From Ceriagrion tenellum (Eukaryota; Arthropoda; Insecta; Odonata; Coenagrionidae): a DNA stretch of 64,000 nt. Below the pieces are notes generated by a model. The model did not search any database. It worked only from the letters and a program-made list of their open reading frames with translations, and had not been told where the DNA came from. Made by a program: the position numbers and the translations under genes. Of the stretch, positions 47,450 through 60,013 are shown in pieces. The DNA is taken from contig OY720641.1 of the NCBI GenBank assembly GCA_963169105.1, positions 4,417,258 to 4,481,257 of the forward strand, given 5' to 3'. Position 1 is the stretch's first letter. Every line of letters starts with the position of its first letter.

Positions 47450-47905
47450 GAATCTGTTCTGTAGAACGTAAGGTATTTTACAGAAATTGATTCTTTTTCT
47501 TCAGAACTAGTTCCTTTTCTAAGGATCTGTACGGAACATGAGAGCCTGACTCTACAGGATATATGTTCTGTAGAGTTTTTTCTGCAGAGCAAAATAACTC
47601 CTTACAAGCTGTTCTGTAGAACTTTAGCAACTCTACGGTAATACGGAAACTCTGCAGAGCGTCGTGGGGAATTCTGCAGAACGTCGTAGGGAATTCCATA
47701 GAACGTCCTAAGAAATTCTGCAGAACGTCCTAAGGTATTCTGCAGAAAATCCTAAGGTATTCTGCAGAACATTGTAGGGAATTCTGTAAAATGGCGTCTC
47801 AATACATTAAGGAATATCTACTGAACTTTTAAGAAATTCTGTAGACGTATTTAGAAGAGAACTAAACAGAATTTTTTAGCAGAGTTCTTATCACGTCGAG
47901 CATTT
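47450..47905. repeat. 22-bp tandem repeat array with degenerate flanks
   Basis: Seven units of 22 bp run from 47648 to 47801 with consensus aattctgcagaacgtcctaagg. Positions vary among gtcgtaggg, gtcctaagg and attgtaggg. Degenerate relatives (ttctgtagaac, tctgcagag) extend upstream to about 47450 and downstream to about 47900. The unit contains ctgcag and gttctgtagaac palindromes. It opens minus-strand frames only by chance. Satellite or minisatellite. Confidence 0.75.
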
Positions 47906-48850
47906 CAAGAAAATTCTAGGAAAATTAACCCATACCTTGTCTAAGCCCGATTTAGGCTGAAAACATATCTGTAGGATGAAAAAGGAGATGAGTAAGGGTC
48001 AACAATAGCTGCTATATCGTTTTGGTGTGATCCCCACGGATGTCTCCACTTCCTCCTTGTAGGCCATTTCCTATCTTCCCCCTGACACTCAGGAGAGCCC
48101 GCCGTCGGGACAGCTCCGCTCTTCTCTTCCTCCAGCGGCCGCTACTCGCTCTACGGCGCGCATTCCTGCTCCGCTAAAAATATTTCCAATTTAAAATAGA
48201 CCGAGGAGTGGGAGGAGGGGCGGGTAGGCGGGCGCTCTTACGCCGGTCGTTGTGAGGCGAGGATCGAATTGGTTTGGGGGTGTGGGGGGAGGGCTGGGAG
48301 GGTGGAGGGGCGAGAAGGGTAGGGGAAGGGCGTGAGGAGGACAGATGAGAATAAGAGGGTCCACAGTGTTGAGATCTTTGTACACTGAAATATAACACAA
48401 TGAACATTCCCATCAATATATATTTCGTTACCGGATGGAAAATCATGCTTATACTTCAGTAATTATGGGTTTCCACTTTGGTAAGCGGCTTAAGTCTGAA
48501 ACATCGGGTATATCATTTTACTATATGATTTATTTCGCAAAAAAAGTTGGATGGCCTGGGCCTTAGGAATGAGTAAGTGGTGAAAGAATGTGAGTCGGAT
48601 GCTTCTATACTGTGTATATATATGAAAGGAGTGAACATCATTGGTCTGGCTGAGTAAAAATAATGGGAGAGAGTCGAATTATTAAACAGATATATGATGG
48701 TAGAATGAAGAGTTTGATGGGAAGAGGTAGACCGCTGGAACGTAATGCATTTATCATGTGTGTCTATATTTATGTATATCCTACGTGTGAGTGTTTTCTT
48801 CGCCTTTGTCACTGTAAATTTTGTCTGCGTTCCTTGGCATATTTTTATTT
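47906..48850. other. Unassigned; GC-rich 48050-48350
   Basis: 48050-48350 is GC-rich with G-runs on the plus strand; minus-strand frames (69-90 codons) are proline- and serine-rich by composition. No gene recognised. Confidence 0.35.
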
Positions 48851-49330
48851 GGGTCATTCCACGTCAGATCAGCAGTGATTTGACCCTTGGTGTCTCCGAT
48901 TCGAACAAATGTGTTTGTGTGGATTCCATCTTGCGTTAAATGAAGAATCGTAAAAGCGGTTTTGGAAAAAAAATTTTTGGCAGATCTAGAGACGATCAAA
49001 GTTTTGACCATTTTGCGCTCAGATCTTTTTCCTTTTTGCTTTATCTCCTAAACGCAAATAGCTATAGAAACGGTTGACGTCATATTTTGTTTGCAAATAA
49101 ATTTACAGCAACAGCGTGATATCATTTTTGTAAATAAACTAAATTTTATTGACATTGTTTAAATTTTAAATGTTTAAAGTTTAATAAAAAATATACAGAC
49201 ATTTTAATTTTTGAATTTTTATTCTAGTTTGACACATTAGTCTTTTTTCTTACCTGAGAAACTAATTTTGTTGTAGGCAGTTCATAAACAACGGAGATAT
49301 TTAACTTCAAAGATTGGACTACGCCCTCGT
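48851..49330 (+). repeat. Probable interspersed repeat beginning gggtcattccacgtca
   Basis: The start gggtcattccacgtcagatc followed by tttgacccttggtgtctccg and attcgaac is a word order I associate with a dispersed non-coding repeat of arthropod genomes. That association is from memory and unchecked. The far end is not defined; the sequence stays AT-rich with no frame to about 49330. No second copy occurs in this window. Confidence 0.3.
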
Positions 49331-50289
49331 TCGCCACGAGGGTCGGTGTTAAAATGATGTGCCGCTGTACTTTGACAATTTATATCTTGGTTGAGTGAAT
49401 GCTAGTGCAATACTTTATACACCAATTTAAAGATAAATTTATTTTAACTTCGTCAATATTTTTTATTATATAATATAACAACAAATGGAGACACGTTACT
49501 GCAATAAGCGACACCGCACTACCTAAACTTAGCAGTTTGGTCAACTTCATGACCTTAGTAACTCAGCCTAGGAAAAACTGCGAAATATACAGCATTGACT
49601 TCTCATCAAGGGTTGCGAGAATTGATATAGGGTACAAAGTGGCAAGCGAAATTTTTTAAAGCGCATCTTTTGTTGTTAATGAATGAAAATGTTAAAACAT
49701 TATCCAGTCCTACAATTTGCACAGAAAAAAAACTTAAAGCCCAGGAAAAACTTATTTATTTACTTGTAAATTTTCTGTGATGCATAATATGTAAAAATGT
49801 TATTGTTGGATTGGATGAATGTGAGTGACGCAAATGCGATTTCTGAGGGTATGGTGTTTTGTTGGAAATTGTAAAATGGAGCCAGTTTTTTGGGATAAAC
49901 TGCGATAACTATATTCTTAGACTTTTCCCACCCCTTAAGGCACCGGATGTGTGTGAATGCATGTGCTAAGTCTTGTCTAGCCACGACATTGTCTTTTTTT
50001 CATACCACGGCATCTGCGCTGACGTGCAAAAGTGATTTTATAATTTCAGACGTATCAAATTAATGATCTTTTCATGCAAAATTACTTATTGAAGAAATAA
50101 ATAAGGAACAAGAAACGATTTCTATCTACTAGCTTAAGCTGCCACCTTCGGTTGCAGTTAATCCCGCGTTTGTACAGTTTGTAAAAAGTCGAATTTTATC
50201 GTTTTAACGCCTAAAAATCGAACATATTAAGACTTCTAATTCTATTCACTATGCATAATCTTTAGCCTTGAAATACTAAAAATACAGGC
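49331..50289. other. Unassigned AT-rich sequence
   Basis: No gene or repeat recognised. Confidence 0.4.
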
Positions 50290-50425
50290 GAAACCCAAAT
50301 CCTCTCGCTCGAGAGTCAAAATCAATCGGGTGGGAATCGAACCCTCGATCCACATGCTCCAGTGCAATCACATACTAAATCTTCGTCACCTGCAACTTTG
50401 TATGTGAAATTCCAAAAATCGTCCA
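50290..50425 (-). repeat. tRNA-like SINE remnant, minus strand
   Basis: The minus strand holds tgattgcactggagcatgtg, then gatcgagggttcgattccca (box B), then ccc. A weak A-box-like segment lies upstream. AT-rich 3' sequence continues to about 50150. Cloverleaf pairing is not visible. Confidence 0.4.
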
Positions 50426-51607
50426 CCCCTACGGCTCAAAACTAACACATCTATCAAAAAAATTACTATCAACATTGACTCATTCGCTACGTCTCAAGTC
50501 TGCGCACAGCCAACGCCCAAATACTATTATGTGGATGGTTGTTGCCACCAACTGTATAGGTGGTATCGATCATGCCTTTCGCATGATGTGTGCCTACTTA
50601 TTATCTGCCTGAACTACTGCTCAAAAACTATTCTCTAAGTGTTGTGCTTATACAGCACCAGTGTGCTGAGTTTTTTTCTGTTAAACTGTGGGCTTTTCAA
50701 ATTTAGTATCGACTGGATAGAAATCCAGAATTTCTCCTGCTGTGTGCCGGCTCACCTTAACAGATGGCCACGCCTTCCGATTTCGTTCCCTGATTCTAGC
50801 TGTAGCGATTCTAGTGAGTTTGTCCTCTGCAGTGCGTGGGAAATGTGATCGTAACAATCAACCCCCAGAAGCCACATTCACGGAACAATCTGGAAATATT
50901 CATTTTTTGCCCTCGATGTCGCGAACCTGGAACGCAACGAGCAGAAAATGCGTTCATTTCACGATTCGGCAATTTCATCGAGTCTTGCTCCACATACCCA
51001 AGACCTCTCTGCCTTCATTCCACTTCCTTCATATCATCATATTTTTCCTTTTTTGCCATTTCAAGGCACTCCCAAATAACAGCGAAGGGAAAATATGCTC
51101 GGACGCCGGTGGAATTCTTCGGTGAAGCGTGTGCTGAGTAATAATTTGCCATCTTTGGTTTAGATAAGCTTACAAGGCAGCAGAAAGCAGTAGGTACTCA
51201 CTAATATTTCTATGACTATTGATATATTAAAAAATAAGTTTATTGTGATAGCTTATTTACTTAAGTCGACGTTAAGTCCAAGAAACCTTTGTGTTGCATT
51301 TCTGATGGCAATACCAGCTATAATGATTATTCATTATCCATAAGGATTTAGGAATGAAGAAAATTGTGAAGTTATTTTTTCTTTTACCCATTTAGGACGA
51401 ATGTTAGACCGCTGATTGCAAGATGGTAGCTGCTGATATCTGCTAAAGGCAACTTTTTTACTTTTAAAGTGACTCAGAGTGATTCCTTTCTAATGTAGTC
51501 GATTTGTTTGGGTCCAGATAAAAATTTATCATGGACTGTGCCACTGAATATTCCTATTTATTTCATGGTGAAAGTACATTTTTATTTACTAGCTTTATTC
51601 AGTACGT
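50426..51607. other. Unassigned; signal-peptide-like frame near 50.75-50.85 kb
   Basis: A plus-strand frame reads FRSLILAVAILVSLSSAVRG followed by K-C, shaped like a cleavable signal peptide, and an acceptor-like accttaacag precedes it at 50753-50762. The frame continues to 51125 without a recognisable domain. Overlapping frames on both strands lower its value. I do not call a gene. Confidence 0.3.
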
Positions 51608-52065
51608 TTACCAATTCATATCAGATCGATCTGAACTCGAACCGATCTGAAAATTCCAAACGAGCTGACTCAGATAGCCTGGTTTACCAATACGGACTAA
51701 AAATATCGAAATATCAAATATATCAGTTGAAGCATGATTATTAGAAGCATGGTGTGTAAACAAGTGCAGAGTTGGAAGTTTTAAGTCGCAATCTGAGAGA
51801 ACAAAATTCATCGATTTATATGTGCTGCGATAACTTAAACGCCGCTTCACCCGCCATTACTGCACTCTTGTTGGTTACAACGCATGCCGTTAATATTAAC
51901 GATTGTATTTTGTTTCCCCTTGACAAACAAAAGAATTAACGAGCGCCATAGACCCACTGGTTCAGATCGATCTGAAATCTCAGACTGACCGAGAGAAGCG
52001 GGGCCGAGTTGGTTCTCAGATCGATCGAACGAGCCCCTTTAGTTTACCATACCAAGCTGATCCGG
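51608..52065. repeat. Possible MITE with cagatcgatctg palindromes
   Basis: The perfect palindrome cagatcgatctg occurs at 51622-51633 and, extended to 16 bp (ttcagatcgatctgaa), at 51961-51976. A partial copy lies at 52017-52028. All sit near gtttacca words (51606, 51681, 52053). The spacing suggests subterminal repeats of one element of about 455 bp, but no clean terminal inverted repeat or target duplication is defined. Confidence 0.4.
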
Positions 52066-55000
52066 TCAGATGGTTATTGAGTGTACGAAGCTGAATTCAT
52101 TTCACCACAAGATAAATAAATTTACTCTTTCGGATGCATTCTTAATTTTTCCATTTAAGGTCTAAGTAAGTTCATCCATCGCTTTTGTTTTATTATGTGT
52201 TCGTTTTATCCCCAAATTGCGTTATTCCCGGCAGGATTAGTTCGGAGAATCCTGAACTTTGAGCAAACTGAGCGGGCGTTGAATGTTAAAGGAAAATCAA
52301 TTCCTCGAAAAAACTACTCCGCTCGTAAGATTTAATTCCAACCCAGGTTTCAGCGGTAGGACTGGATAGGCAGCAGCAATGGCAGTGAAGTGAGTATTTA
52401 CAATAAAGGAAAAGGGAAATGAGAAGTCTGAAGGCTAAAGTTTGGGTAAAATTATTGCTGGATTCCCCTGCGATAAATAAGAAGTTGGTGCTTTGAATAG
52501 CTCGAAGCAGCTCTCGATAAACATAATGGTGAAACATTTTTCATTTCAAAGAGGAAATACTGATAGAATCATTATAGAGTCGGTAAAGTGTAATTCCTCA
52601 TGAACGAGAAACAGTCGTCCGAAATTAAATTATATAGATTCGGGAATAAAATCGAATTTACTTTCCCACAATTTATTTATGCACCTCGGCAATTTAAGCC
52701 ATCCTCATTTTGATAAATTGTAGAATAATACAATTTGAGATTTCTCTCGGATTGGGAAATGTTTCCATATTTTCCCGCCCTATACCATTATATTTCATTA
52801 TTCCTTCAAAGCCTTCGTGAAACTGCACTCTATTTCATCACATTTCTTGAGAAAGGCCGAACCGTTATTTTATGTCGATGGGAATGCTTTATTCTTTACG
52901 AGAGATATACTCATTAGAATGTCATTTGCTCTTTATTTTATGTTGTGACCGAATGAGTAATTTAATCAGCATTAAGCTTTACGGTGCATGGAGGCCTCTG
53001 GTCTGAATTTGATAAGCAGCATAAATTTTATTTTCACTTAGCACTGCCATTGTTTTGCATTTCCATTTCTCAAATGGAAAATATCACCAGATGTTCGATA
53101 TGCATTCCATCACTGATACGTCCAAATGAATAACGAGTCTAGGCGTCTCTCAAATTAAACTCCCCCGTTGGCGTTGTTTGTGCAAGACGCGATTTTCCCA
53201 TTTCTGGTTTTAATATGGCGCTTAGGAAATTACAATTCTATTGAAATATTTCCGTTGGTTACATCAATGGAAAAAATATATCTATTGACTTTTCGTAGTT
53301 ATTTTTCTATAAAGCTCATTGTGGTTTTAAGTTTTATCAGAAAATAGTTATTATATTATGAAGTAGTAAAGCTTCATGCTGTAATCAACCTTTTTCGAAG
53401 CATTTCTCTCCGCAAGCGCCTAAGGAGGCGTACAAAACCTTATTGTTATATAAGCGACCAATTGGTGTGGATTGAGTTTATTTATCCTCACTAACTTCGG
53501 TATGTACCGGGTACTCTTTTAAAAAACATGCGTCAGTACGATTTGGGAAATTCTGAGAAAAATTTATCATTCTGAACTAAAGTAGTAATAGTCGCGTCAT
53601 TAACCGTATTACTTGCTCTTATGGCCACTATATAGCGTTTATAAGTCGTCATTAAGTGTAAATTACATTAAATGTATTATATAATTTCTATAACTCTATA
53701 TAATTTCTATATAATTGGAAAATTAAATACCCAATATTCCTCTACTCTTCCAGCGCTTTACTCTTGAGCATTGGAATCCCCAGTTGTGATTGAATCTCTA
53801 TGGCTAGTTAACTGACTTATGGTTTCAACCTCTTTAAATTAAATCTATATACCCGTATCCAATTGTGCTCTAAATTATTTGTTCTGTCAAAGTTTAACAT
53901 GTGTCTTGCCTCTCTAAGGATTCAATGTATTTCGCTTGCGCGGAGAAATCAAATGGGCCGTTGAGTACGTTGACTGATTGCGCTGCTCGCTGATTTTTAT
54001 CTCCCTTCTCCTTCATGCCCTGTCTAGCATTTTGCATGACCGAAAAACCTTTGACCCACCCTACTCCGCATGTTCTGTCTCTTCGATCCTTTCGTGAGGC
54101 TCCCTCTTTCTCTTCCTTTCGATCGCCAATGGCATTCGCTCAGCCTCCTCAGAGTTGCTGATGGCAGCACCATCAATATCTCCTCATATCAGTCATTTGT
54201 TCGGAAGAGCGAGTCGCAGGGCGCGAGGCTGAGACGCGATCGCATAAACTCGATGCTCGTCCTCGTTGGAAGCGATTCCGCTAGCAAGTATAAGCGAACC
54301 CCAACTGTCGAGAAAATTGCAGATTTATTATTTATTAATGAATGAAAAATTAAATTAGTTTTTAGGAGATTATGTCGCAAATCTGTGAGTCAAATCAATC
54401 TCTAACTCCCACAAAATTCCACTAGTAGTGCTTTTCTCTCTGATTTCTAAAATAAATTTCCAAAACGTTATGCCCGAAATCGTCCTACTTATGTTCATCT
54501 ATACCCGAAAAAATCGTAGATTAAATATTGGCTTCAGTGATGGTAGTCCTTCTCTGCTGTGAAATGGGATTGGAATAAAACGTATACAGATTTTTACGCA
54601 ACTATATTTTTAAATAACATTTTTTTCCGGGCACTTACCTAAGCTGGTTGAAGGGCCACTTCTTTTGAAATAACTTATTTTGACTTCTGTTCCTACTGGT
54701 TTTTGCGAATAATTCAAAAGCTAAGAGTGATTGGTGTGTACATTTCACTACCATTTGATTAACATGGGAATAATAGTTTTTGTTTACAGTATTATCGCGA
54801 AAACAGCTTTGCATCATTTCACAAAGTTTACCTGTTAATGAATAACCTGTCAAAAATCTGTACTCTTCCTCTCAGAATGTGAATGGTACCGTAAGTCTTA
54901 AAACCTACTTCGATGTTATTTATTATTTATCATATTTCCTCATGATTTTGTAGTCATCGGGACACTTGAATGTACGCATCGTGTTTGTAACGTCATTTTT

Positions 55001-55933
55001 TCAAAAACTGCTTCCAAGCTAAAAATTAATCCATTGTAGTAAAATGAAATTCGGAAGTTTTGATTGCTCCATCGTTGCATCTTAAAAGGAGGTCCTTTAT
55101 TTCGAGGTTAATTTTCTGTGTAATTTTTCACAAAATTTAAATTGCATGGTATGATCGTTACTTATCAGCGGTGAAGGAGACTTTTATTTCGTTGGTTACT
55201 TGAATAGCGAGCCACGGCTGTGTAGTTGAGATTAAACATGAGGTACCTTTACCATCTTTTGGCATTCATTTCCTCCTTTGTGCCGTGAAGTGCTCCCCAG
55301 TCGTTTGCTGTGGAATCCTGGTTTCAAATACGGTCGAGGGGTAGGGACACGCCCAGCCAGCCCCGATTTGAGGGATTTTTGTGGGAAGCAGACTATTCTG
55401 GGAAACCGCATGCGGTTTCATGGACACCGGCTGGCTCTCATACCCTTGAAAACGGGAATGTCACGCGCTGAAAGGGTTTCATGGAGCAAGGCGATCTTCA
55501 CCGTCGCCGATTAAGCCGGGATTCGGGTTAAGTTCTGCGGTGTGGATGAAATCTTGCCGTTGGACCATGATTATGTGTGGTCTATTGACCAAACATTAAG
55601 ATTTACCTCTGTGGATATCTATTTACGATCTATTGATTCAGAATTAGAATGAATTCCTCTCAGTTGCGGTAAATGAACATTTTATTGAAGGGAGACTCGC
55701 TTTCAGTGCCGGCCCAAGGCGTAGGAAAAATACACAGGCGGCTGTTTGTAATCTATGACGTATTCATGAGTGTGAAAAGGGAACAGGAAGTGTGAGAATT
55801 GATGACTTCACCAACTTTCAACTCGTATTATTCTTAAATATAACCTTCTAGAGTGTGAAAGCATTTCAGGCGTTACCATGTGGGAATATTCTATATAGAT
55901 GATATTGCAAAGAAATAACTAATGAACCATAGC
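52066..55933. other. Unassigned AT-rich sequence
   Basis: No gene, RNA or named repeat recognised. A small tandem (tataatttctata) occurs near 53680-53720. The frame at 54070-54345 (91 codons) looks less biased than most but has no domain that I know. Confidence 0.35.
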
Positions 55934-55981
55934 CACCTTGATAATGAATAGATTTCGACAATCTATGTCATTATCAAGGTG
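55934..55981. repeat. 48-bp hairpin
   Basis: caccttgataatga at the left pairs with tcattatcaaggtg at the right, and tagatt with aatcta inside, around a ttcga-type loop. The minus strand contains ttgataa, T, gaca/tgtc hairpin, GAAA, TC, faintly like the hammerhead order but without a stem III. A third ggtcaccttg word lies at 56012. Confidence 0.5.
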
Positions 55982-56069
55982 ATGATAGTGACAAAAAGTG
56001 TCAAAATCATGGTCACCTTGTATTAAAAAGTGTGGAAATTGCAGCTGATTCATTTTACCGGCTTCATCT

Positions 56070-56225
56070 TCTATTGTGAGTCGTGAATGCAAATGGGATT
56101 TTTATCCAAGTGAAAAATTACTCTGAGAAAATAATTATTTGCCCGACCAGGACTCGAACTTTGAACTTAATATATCGCGCCCAGTGTTCAAGCCAGTCCA
56201 GATAACAATATTCGAAATATTTGAA
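56070..56225 (-). repeat. tRNA-like SINE, minus strand
   Basis: The minus strand reads tggactggcttgaacactgg (A-box-like) and then aagttcgagtcctggtcggg (box B) about 30 bases further on, as in a tRNA-derived SINE head. It is followed by an AT-rich body to about 56070. No acceptor stem is visible. Confidence 0.45.
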
Positions 56226-57829
56226 CAAACTAACTTAGAAAAAGGGTACAATAAAATATACACGCTAACAATTCCCCTAAAATAGCATTCTTATCACCAA
56301 TCCAGTGAAATGTACTTTGTTTGAAATCGCATAACAATTTACGGTTGTTATTGCGCATATCCTCGTGAAGTGGGTTTTAAGTGAATTATTCCGTAAAACA
56401 CTTTTCCACGTTAAATGAGGAGCTTTAATAATTTCAAATTGAGTTTATAATGTGAAGGAAACGACAGCGCTGAGTAAAATTATAATTAAAAAATACCAAG
56501 GTATTCATCAAATTAAACGTGTTTTAAGTAATCACAATCGGTGAACATAATCTTCAATAGAGGTGGCCGAGTATAAACTTTTTCCTCACATGCTTATAAT
56601 AGCAGCTAGGGGGCGACACCACTCACGCATGACATCACATCTGTTACTTGTTGAGCATGCTTTGGAAAATTAAATGTTGAGTACCCCCTGGGCCTCTTTT
56701 GGAATCTATTCGCCAAATAACTGCACAAAAATGCTTAAAACAAATAGACTACCATTTTTTAAATTATTTTATCAAAATATGCCTGAAAAAGTGTGTCACC
56801 ACTCATAGAACATGATGAATTAATGTGTGTTTTTTTAGCTTAAGAACAAGTTATTTCATTGAAATTCTTATGAGTTTCGGCTGTTTACAAAGTACTTCGA
56901 AGCTTCGCTCAGTGGGAACTTGACAGGGAATCCAAATATGAAGGAATTTTGCGTCGAGGAAGTTTGACCTTGATAGAAATTCGATAGCGTGGGACACAAA
57001 AAAAATCCAGTCCAAAAATAATACCCTTTACACATTCCGCAATATTAATGTGTCTTCTGTTCTTCAGCGATACTGTGATGTGTGGCTGACGTATTCTGCG
57101 GTTCATTGTCATTGTATTTTGATGTGCGTTTTCGTCTCATTATTCCGGGATCAATTAACTCCATTCAGGGAATAATTACTTAAAACGCCATTTAACGCGT
57201 TATCAAATTGTGATTTAATGTTACCAATGTCATTTCTAAGTCATGATCTGCAATCAAACCTCATGTGACTCCATTTAAACAGCATGTGTAACCAGCGTTG
57301 TCGTGCGGATGGCAATTTTGTGTGGTTCCAGAATTTCCGGCTCCATGTTCCGGCCAGTCTCTTTGGCGCCCCTCTGGCAATAAATTTGATGGCTGTAAAT
57401 TTGATAAGCTGTGGCACGCAAGAAAAGAAATTTCTCTTAAAAAAACGTCATAATCTCCGTTGTGAAAAATACAATATTTTTTATGATCTTGATGCGACGT
57501 TTTTCGCTATTTAATGACTCTTCATTTATTGTGATAAGAACTTTTATAGTCCTTGAAGTACCCATTCTTTTCGCGCGCCTGCTAATAAAAAGTTGTGTCC
57601 TTAGTAGTACACAGCTTGCTTTACTCATGGAAGCACTGAAATTTGACTCGTTAATTTCTCACCCTCAAGAAAATCATGCTAGAAGTTCAATAGGATTTGA
57701 GATCCTTATTCCTCAATTTTCGAGGTTAAAGGTTAATGATTTCTTGGGTCAGGAAAATATATTTTATAGCAGGTAAAGCTTTTATGTTAGCGTTTGTTGC
57801 TTAAATGAGCTTCAGGGTCTAGCGCTTGG
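56226..57829. other. Unassigned AT-rich sequence
   Basis: Frames of 63-104 codons with no recognised domain. Nothing else seen. Confidence 0.35.
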
Positions 57830-57885
57830 TCATCATTTATCATTCAATTCTAAGATTGGCTCAGCGCAGCCCGTAATTGTTGAAG
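57830..57885 (-). mobile_element. LINE 3'-end fragment (tail only)
   Basis: gtcatcatttatcattcaat followed by tctaagattggctcagcgcagccc resembles 35590-35640, the 3' end of the LINE on the minus strand there: attcaatcctatgattggttgactgcagccc. Only the terminal 55 bases are kept. Confidence 0.45.
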
Positions 57886-58277
57886 TACAGCCCATAATAT
57901 TACTTTGATTATCCTGCACCCGGATAAAATTTTTATGCATTTCTAAGCCCTTCTTTGCTTCATATACCTCATTTGTAATTATATGATAATTTAAGCTATT
58001 ACGTATTTACATTATCAAATATAATCTTCGCCAGATCTGTGTCAAGGCTGATAGGCAAGGCAAGAGATAGAAGTTGACAAAATAAGTCAGAGGTACTGCC
58101 GCATTGATGGATACAAAACTTTCTTCTTTCATCGCACTATTAGTCAAATCCAAAACAAGAACAGAGCAAGATAATGAGATATTCCTTTAGTAATAAAAAA
58201 CCTGCTCTTTCTCTCTCCTCTTTACTTTTTCCTATTATATTTCTTTTAAAGGTTGTCTGAGTGAAGCATCATTTCGC
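57886..58277. other. Unassigned sequence
   Basis: Nothing recognised. Confidence 0.4.
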
Positions 58278-58865
58278 CTAGAAAATAATTAATTTGGTCT
58301 CATTTGAATGAAAAATATGTCACCCTTCCAAAGACCCCGGAATATCAACCCCTTACCACACTACTTTCCGAGATATTTGACGAAAAATATCAGCTATTTT
58401 ATATGGAAAATGGTACGTGTATGCTCCCTAAAGAGACACTATCTACAAAATGAGGCATTGGTCACACCTTGATGTCGTCTAAAAACAAACAGCGTGTAGG
58501 TTGTTCGATTTCCTAACCATTTTTGAAAATAAATCATATTGTCATCGCAGTAATTTTTTCAGAAACACAAAAAACCTTCCGAATTTAAGGGGTTTTAAAT
58601 CTACCGCGCGAAAAAATGAATCAAGTGAAAGAGACTTATAGAGATATTTTTATTTAACTAGTTAGAACTTCAGTCGTATAGAAGTATAATATTGCACCAT
58701 AAAGCATGCAATATTTATTTCATGCTTCCTAGAGCAGCTGAAATGAATCGTATAATTTGAATACGGTCTCCATCATCACTAGGGAACAATCTCGCTCAAA
58801 TTACCTTAATTGCTGTTTTCCCACCCCGTCCTCACGCCCCTACAGAGTAGTATGTAGACGGAGGT
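58278..58865 (+). repeat. Dispersed repeat R550, copy 2, with LINE-type tail
   Basis: Aligned with 7702-8266 through position 58815. It then continues ccaccccgtcctcacgcccc and tacagagtagtatgtagacgg, which corresponds to the LINE tail (cacacgcccatgcgg.., cgcagggtattatgtagatg). Copy 1 lacks this part or has lost it. This links the repeat to the family 2 LINEs, either as their 3' untranslated region or as a hitchhiking non-autonomous element. Confidence 0.7.
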
Positions 58866-59968
58866 AATATGACGATAATTATCCTGTACGAATACGGCTC
58901 GCAATCGGCTCTTCTCTAAGTGTTAGGTGAGAGTGTGCGGCTCGGGGGCATCGCCTTAGTCTGCTGCGAGTGCGGTAGGGAGCAGAGAGTGAGAGCAACG
59001 CACCCGATTCAGCTGGATGCCTTCTCCCTGCACCCTTCGCCCTTTTCAGCACCGGAGTCACGTTCCGGGCGATCCTTATGAAGGTCGACCCAAAGTGCAC
59101 TTGGAATCTTTCCCTTCCATCGCTCACGTCTAGTTTTCTCCTCCATTTTTTGTCCGACGCGACGTCTCAGTTGACTTCATTTCTTCTTTCATTCACGGTC
59201 GTCCGTGTCGTGCATCACCTGGGCGACAGTTACGGAACTTTCCGATTGTTGAATAAATCGAAAGATATCCGAAGAAATACTCAACAATTGGAAAGTTGGA
59301 AATTTATTTTGTTGGAAAACAGAAGTAAATTTCCTTTGTTTCCACGTTTCACACTTGGCCAACTGCCTTTTCGATGACCTTATGGTTGCTGCCTAAATGT
59401 GTTTGCATCTAGTACCATATACCGTAAAATGCATTACTTGCATAGCTTTTTAATTATTCATTTGGGCGTATTCAATGGAACCTATCGATCGTTAAATATA
59501 GTAAGGTATGAAGACCGGTGTTGCCATATTCCACATTTCATCGATGGCGTCGAATTGTGTATATGTATCTAAGCCTACTTTTTTTCGATTTTTGAAAACA
59601 GTACTCATCTTCGTAGTGCAGTGAATGGTAAAATCGATAGCATCACAGTCAGTACGAAAAAAAATCTTTTCATTCAGGATGCGTGGTCAGATTTACTTTC
59701 CCTAAGCAATACATGGTTTTCGTCTAAATTTTAATTGGTATATTCATATTATTATTAAGGTGCTCTTCCAATTATAGGTAAATTTTGTAGAATGTGAGAG
59801 AAAGTCCTCCATATTTTCTTCGTTAAGGGCTTTGTCTCCGAAAAAGTCATCCGCACATCTCTTGCTAGTTTCTTTTTGCTCCCACGGCTCTAAAGTTGAA
59901 AAAAATCACAACAATGCAAAAGCATTTTGTGATGTCAGTGAAAAAAGACAATAATACGAGAGACCAGC
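58866..59968. other. Unassigned; CpG-rich 58900-59240
   Basis: A CpG-rich patch with opposing frames of 82 and 99 codons, no recognised domain. AT-rich afterwards. Confidence 0.35.
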
Positions 59969-60013
59969 GAAAAGATTACCAGCAAAAAGATTACCAGCAA
60001 AAAGATTACCAGC
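59969..60013 (+). repeat. 15-bp minisatellite, three units
   Basis: Three units of aaaaagattaccagc in tandem (the first with g in place of the initial a). In one frame they would encode KDYQQ repeats, but the surrounding 80-codon frame has no other sign of being a gene. Confidence 0.8.

Noticed and set aside
50742..51125. Signal-peptide-like frame, FRSLILAVAILVSLSSAVRG then K-C
   Set aside because: No recognisable mature domain, several overlapping frames on both strands, and no donor matching a short exon.
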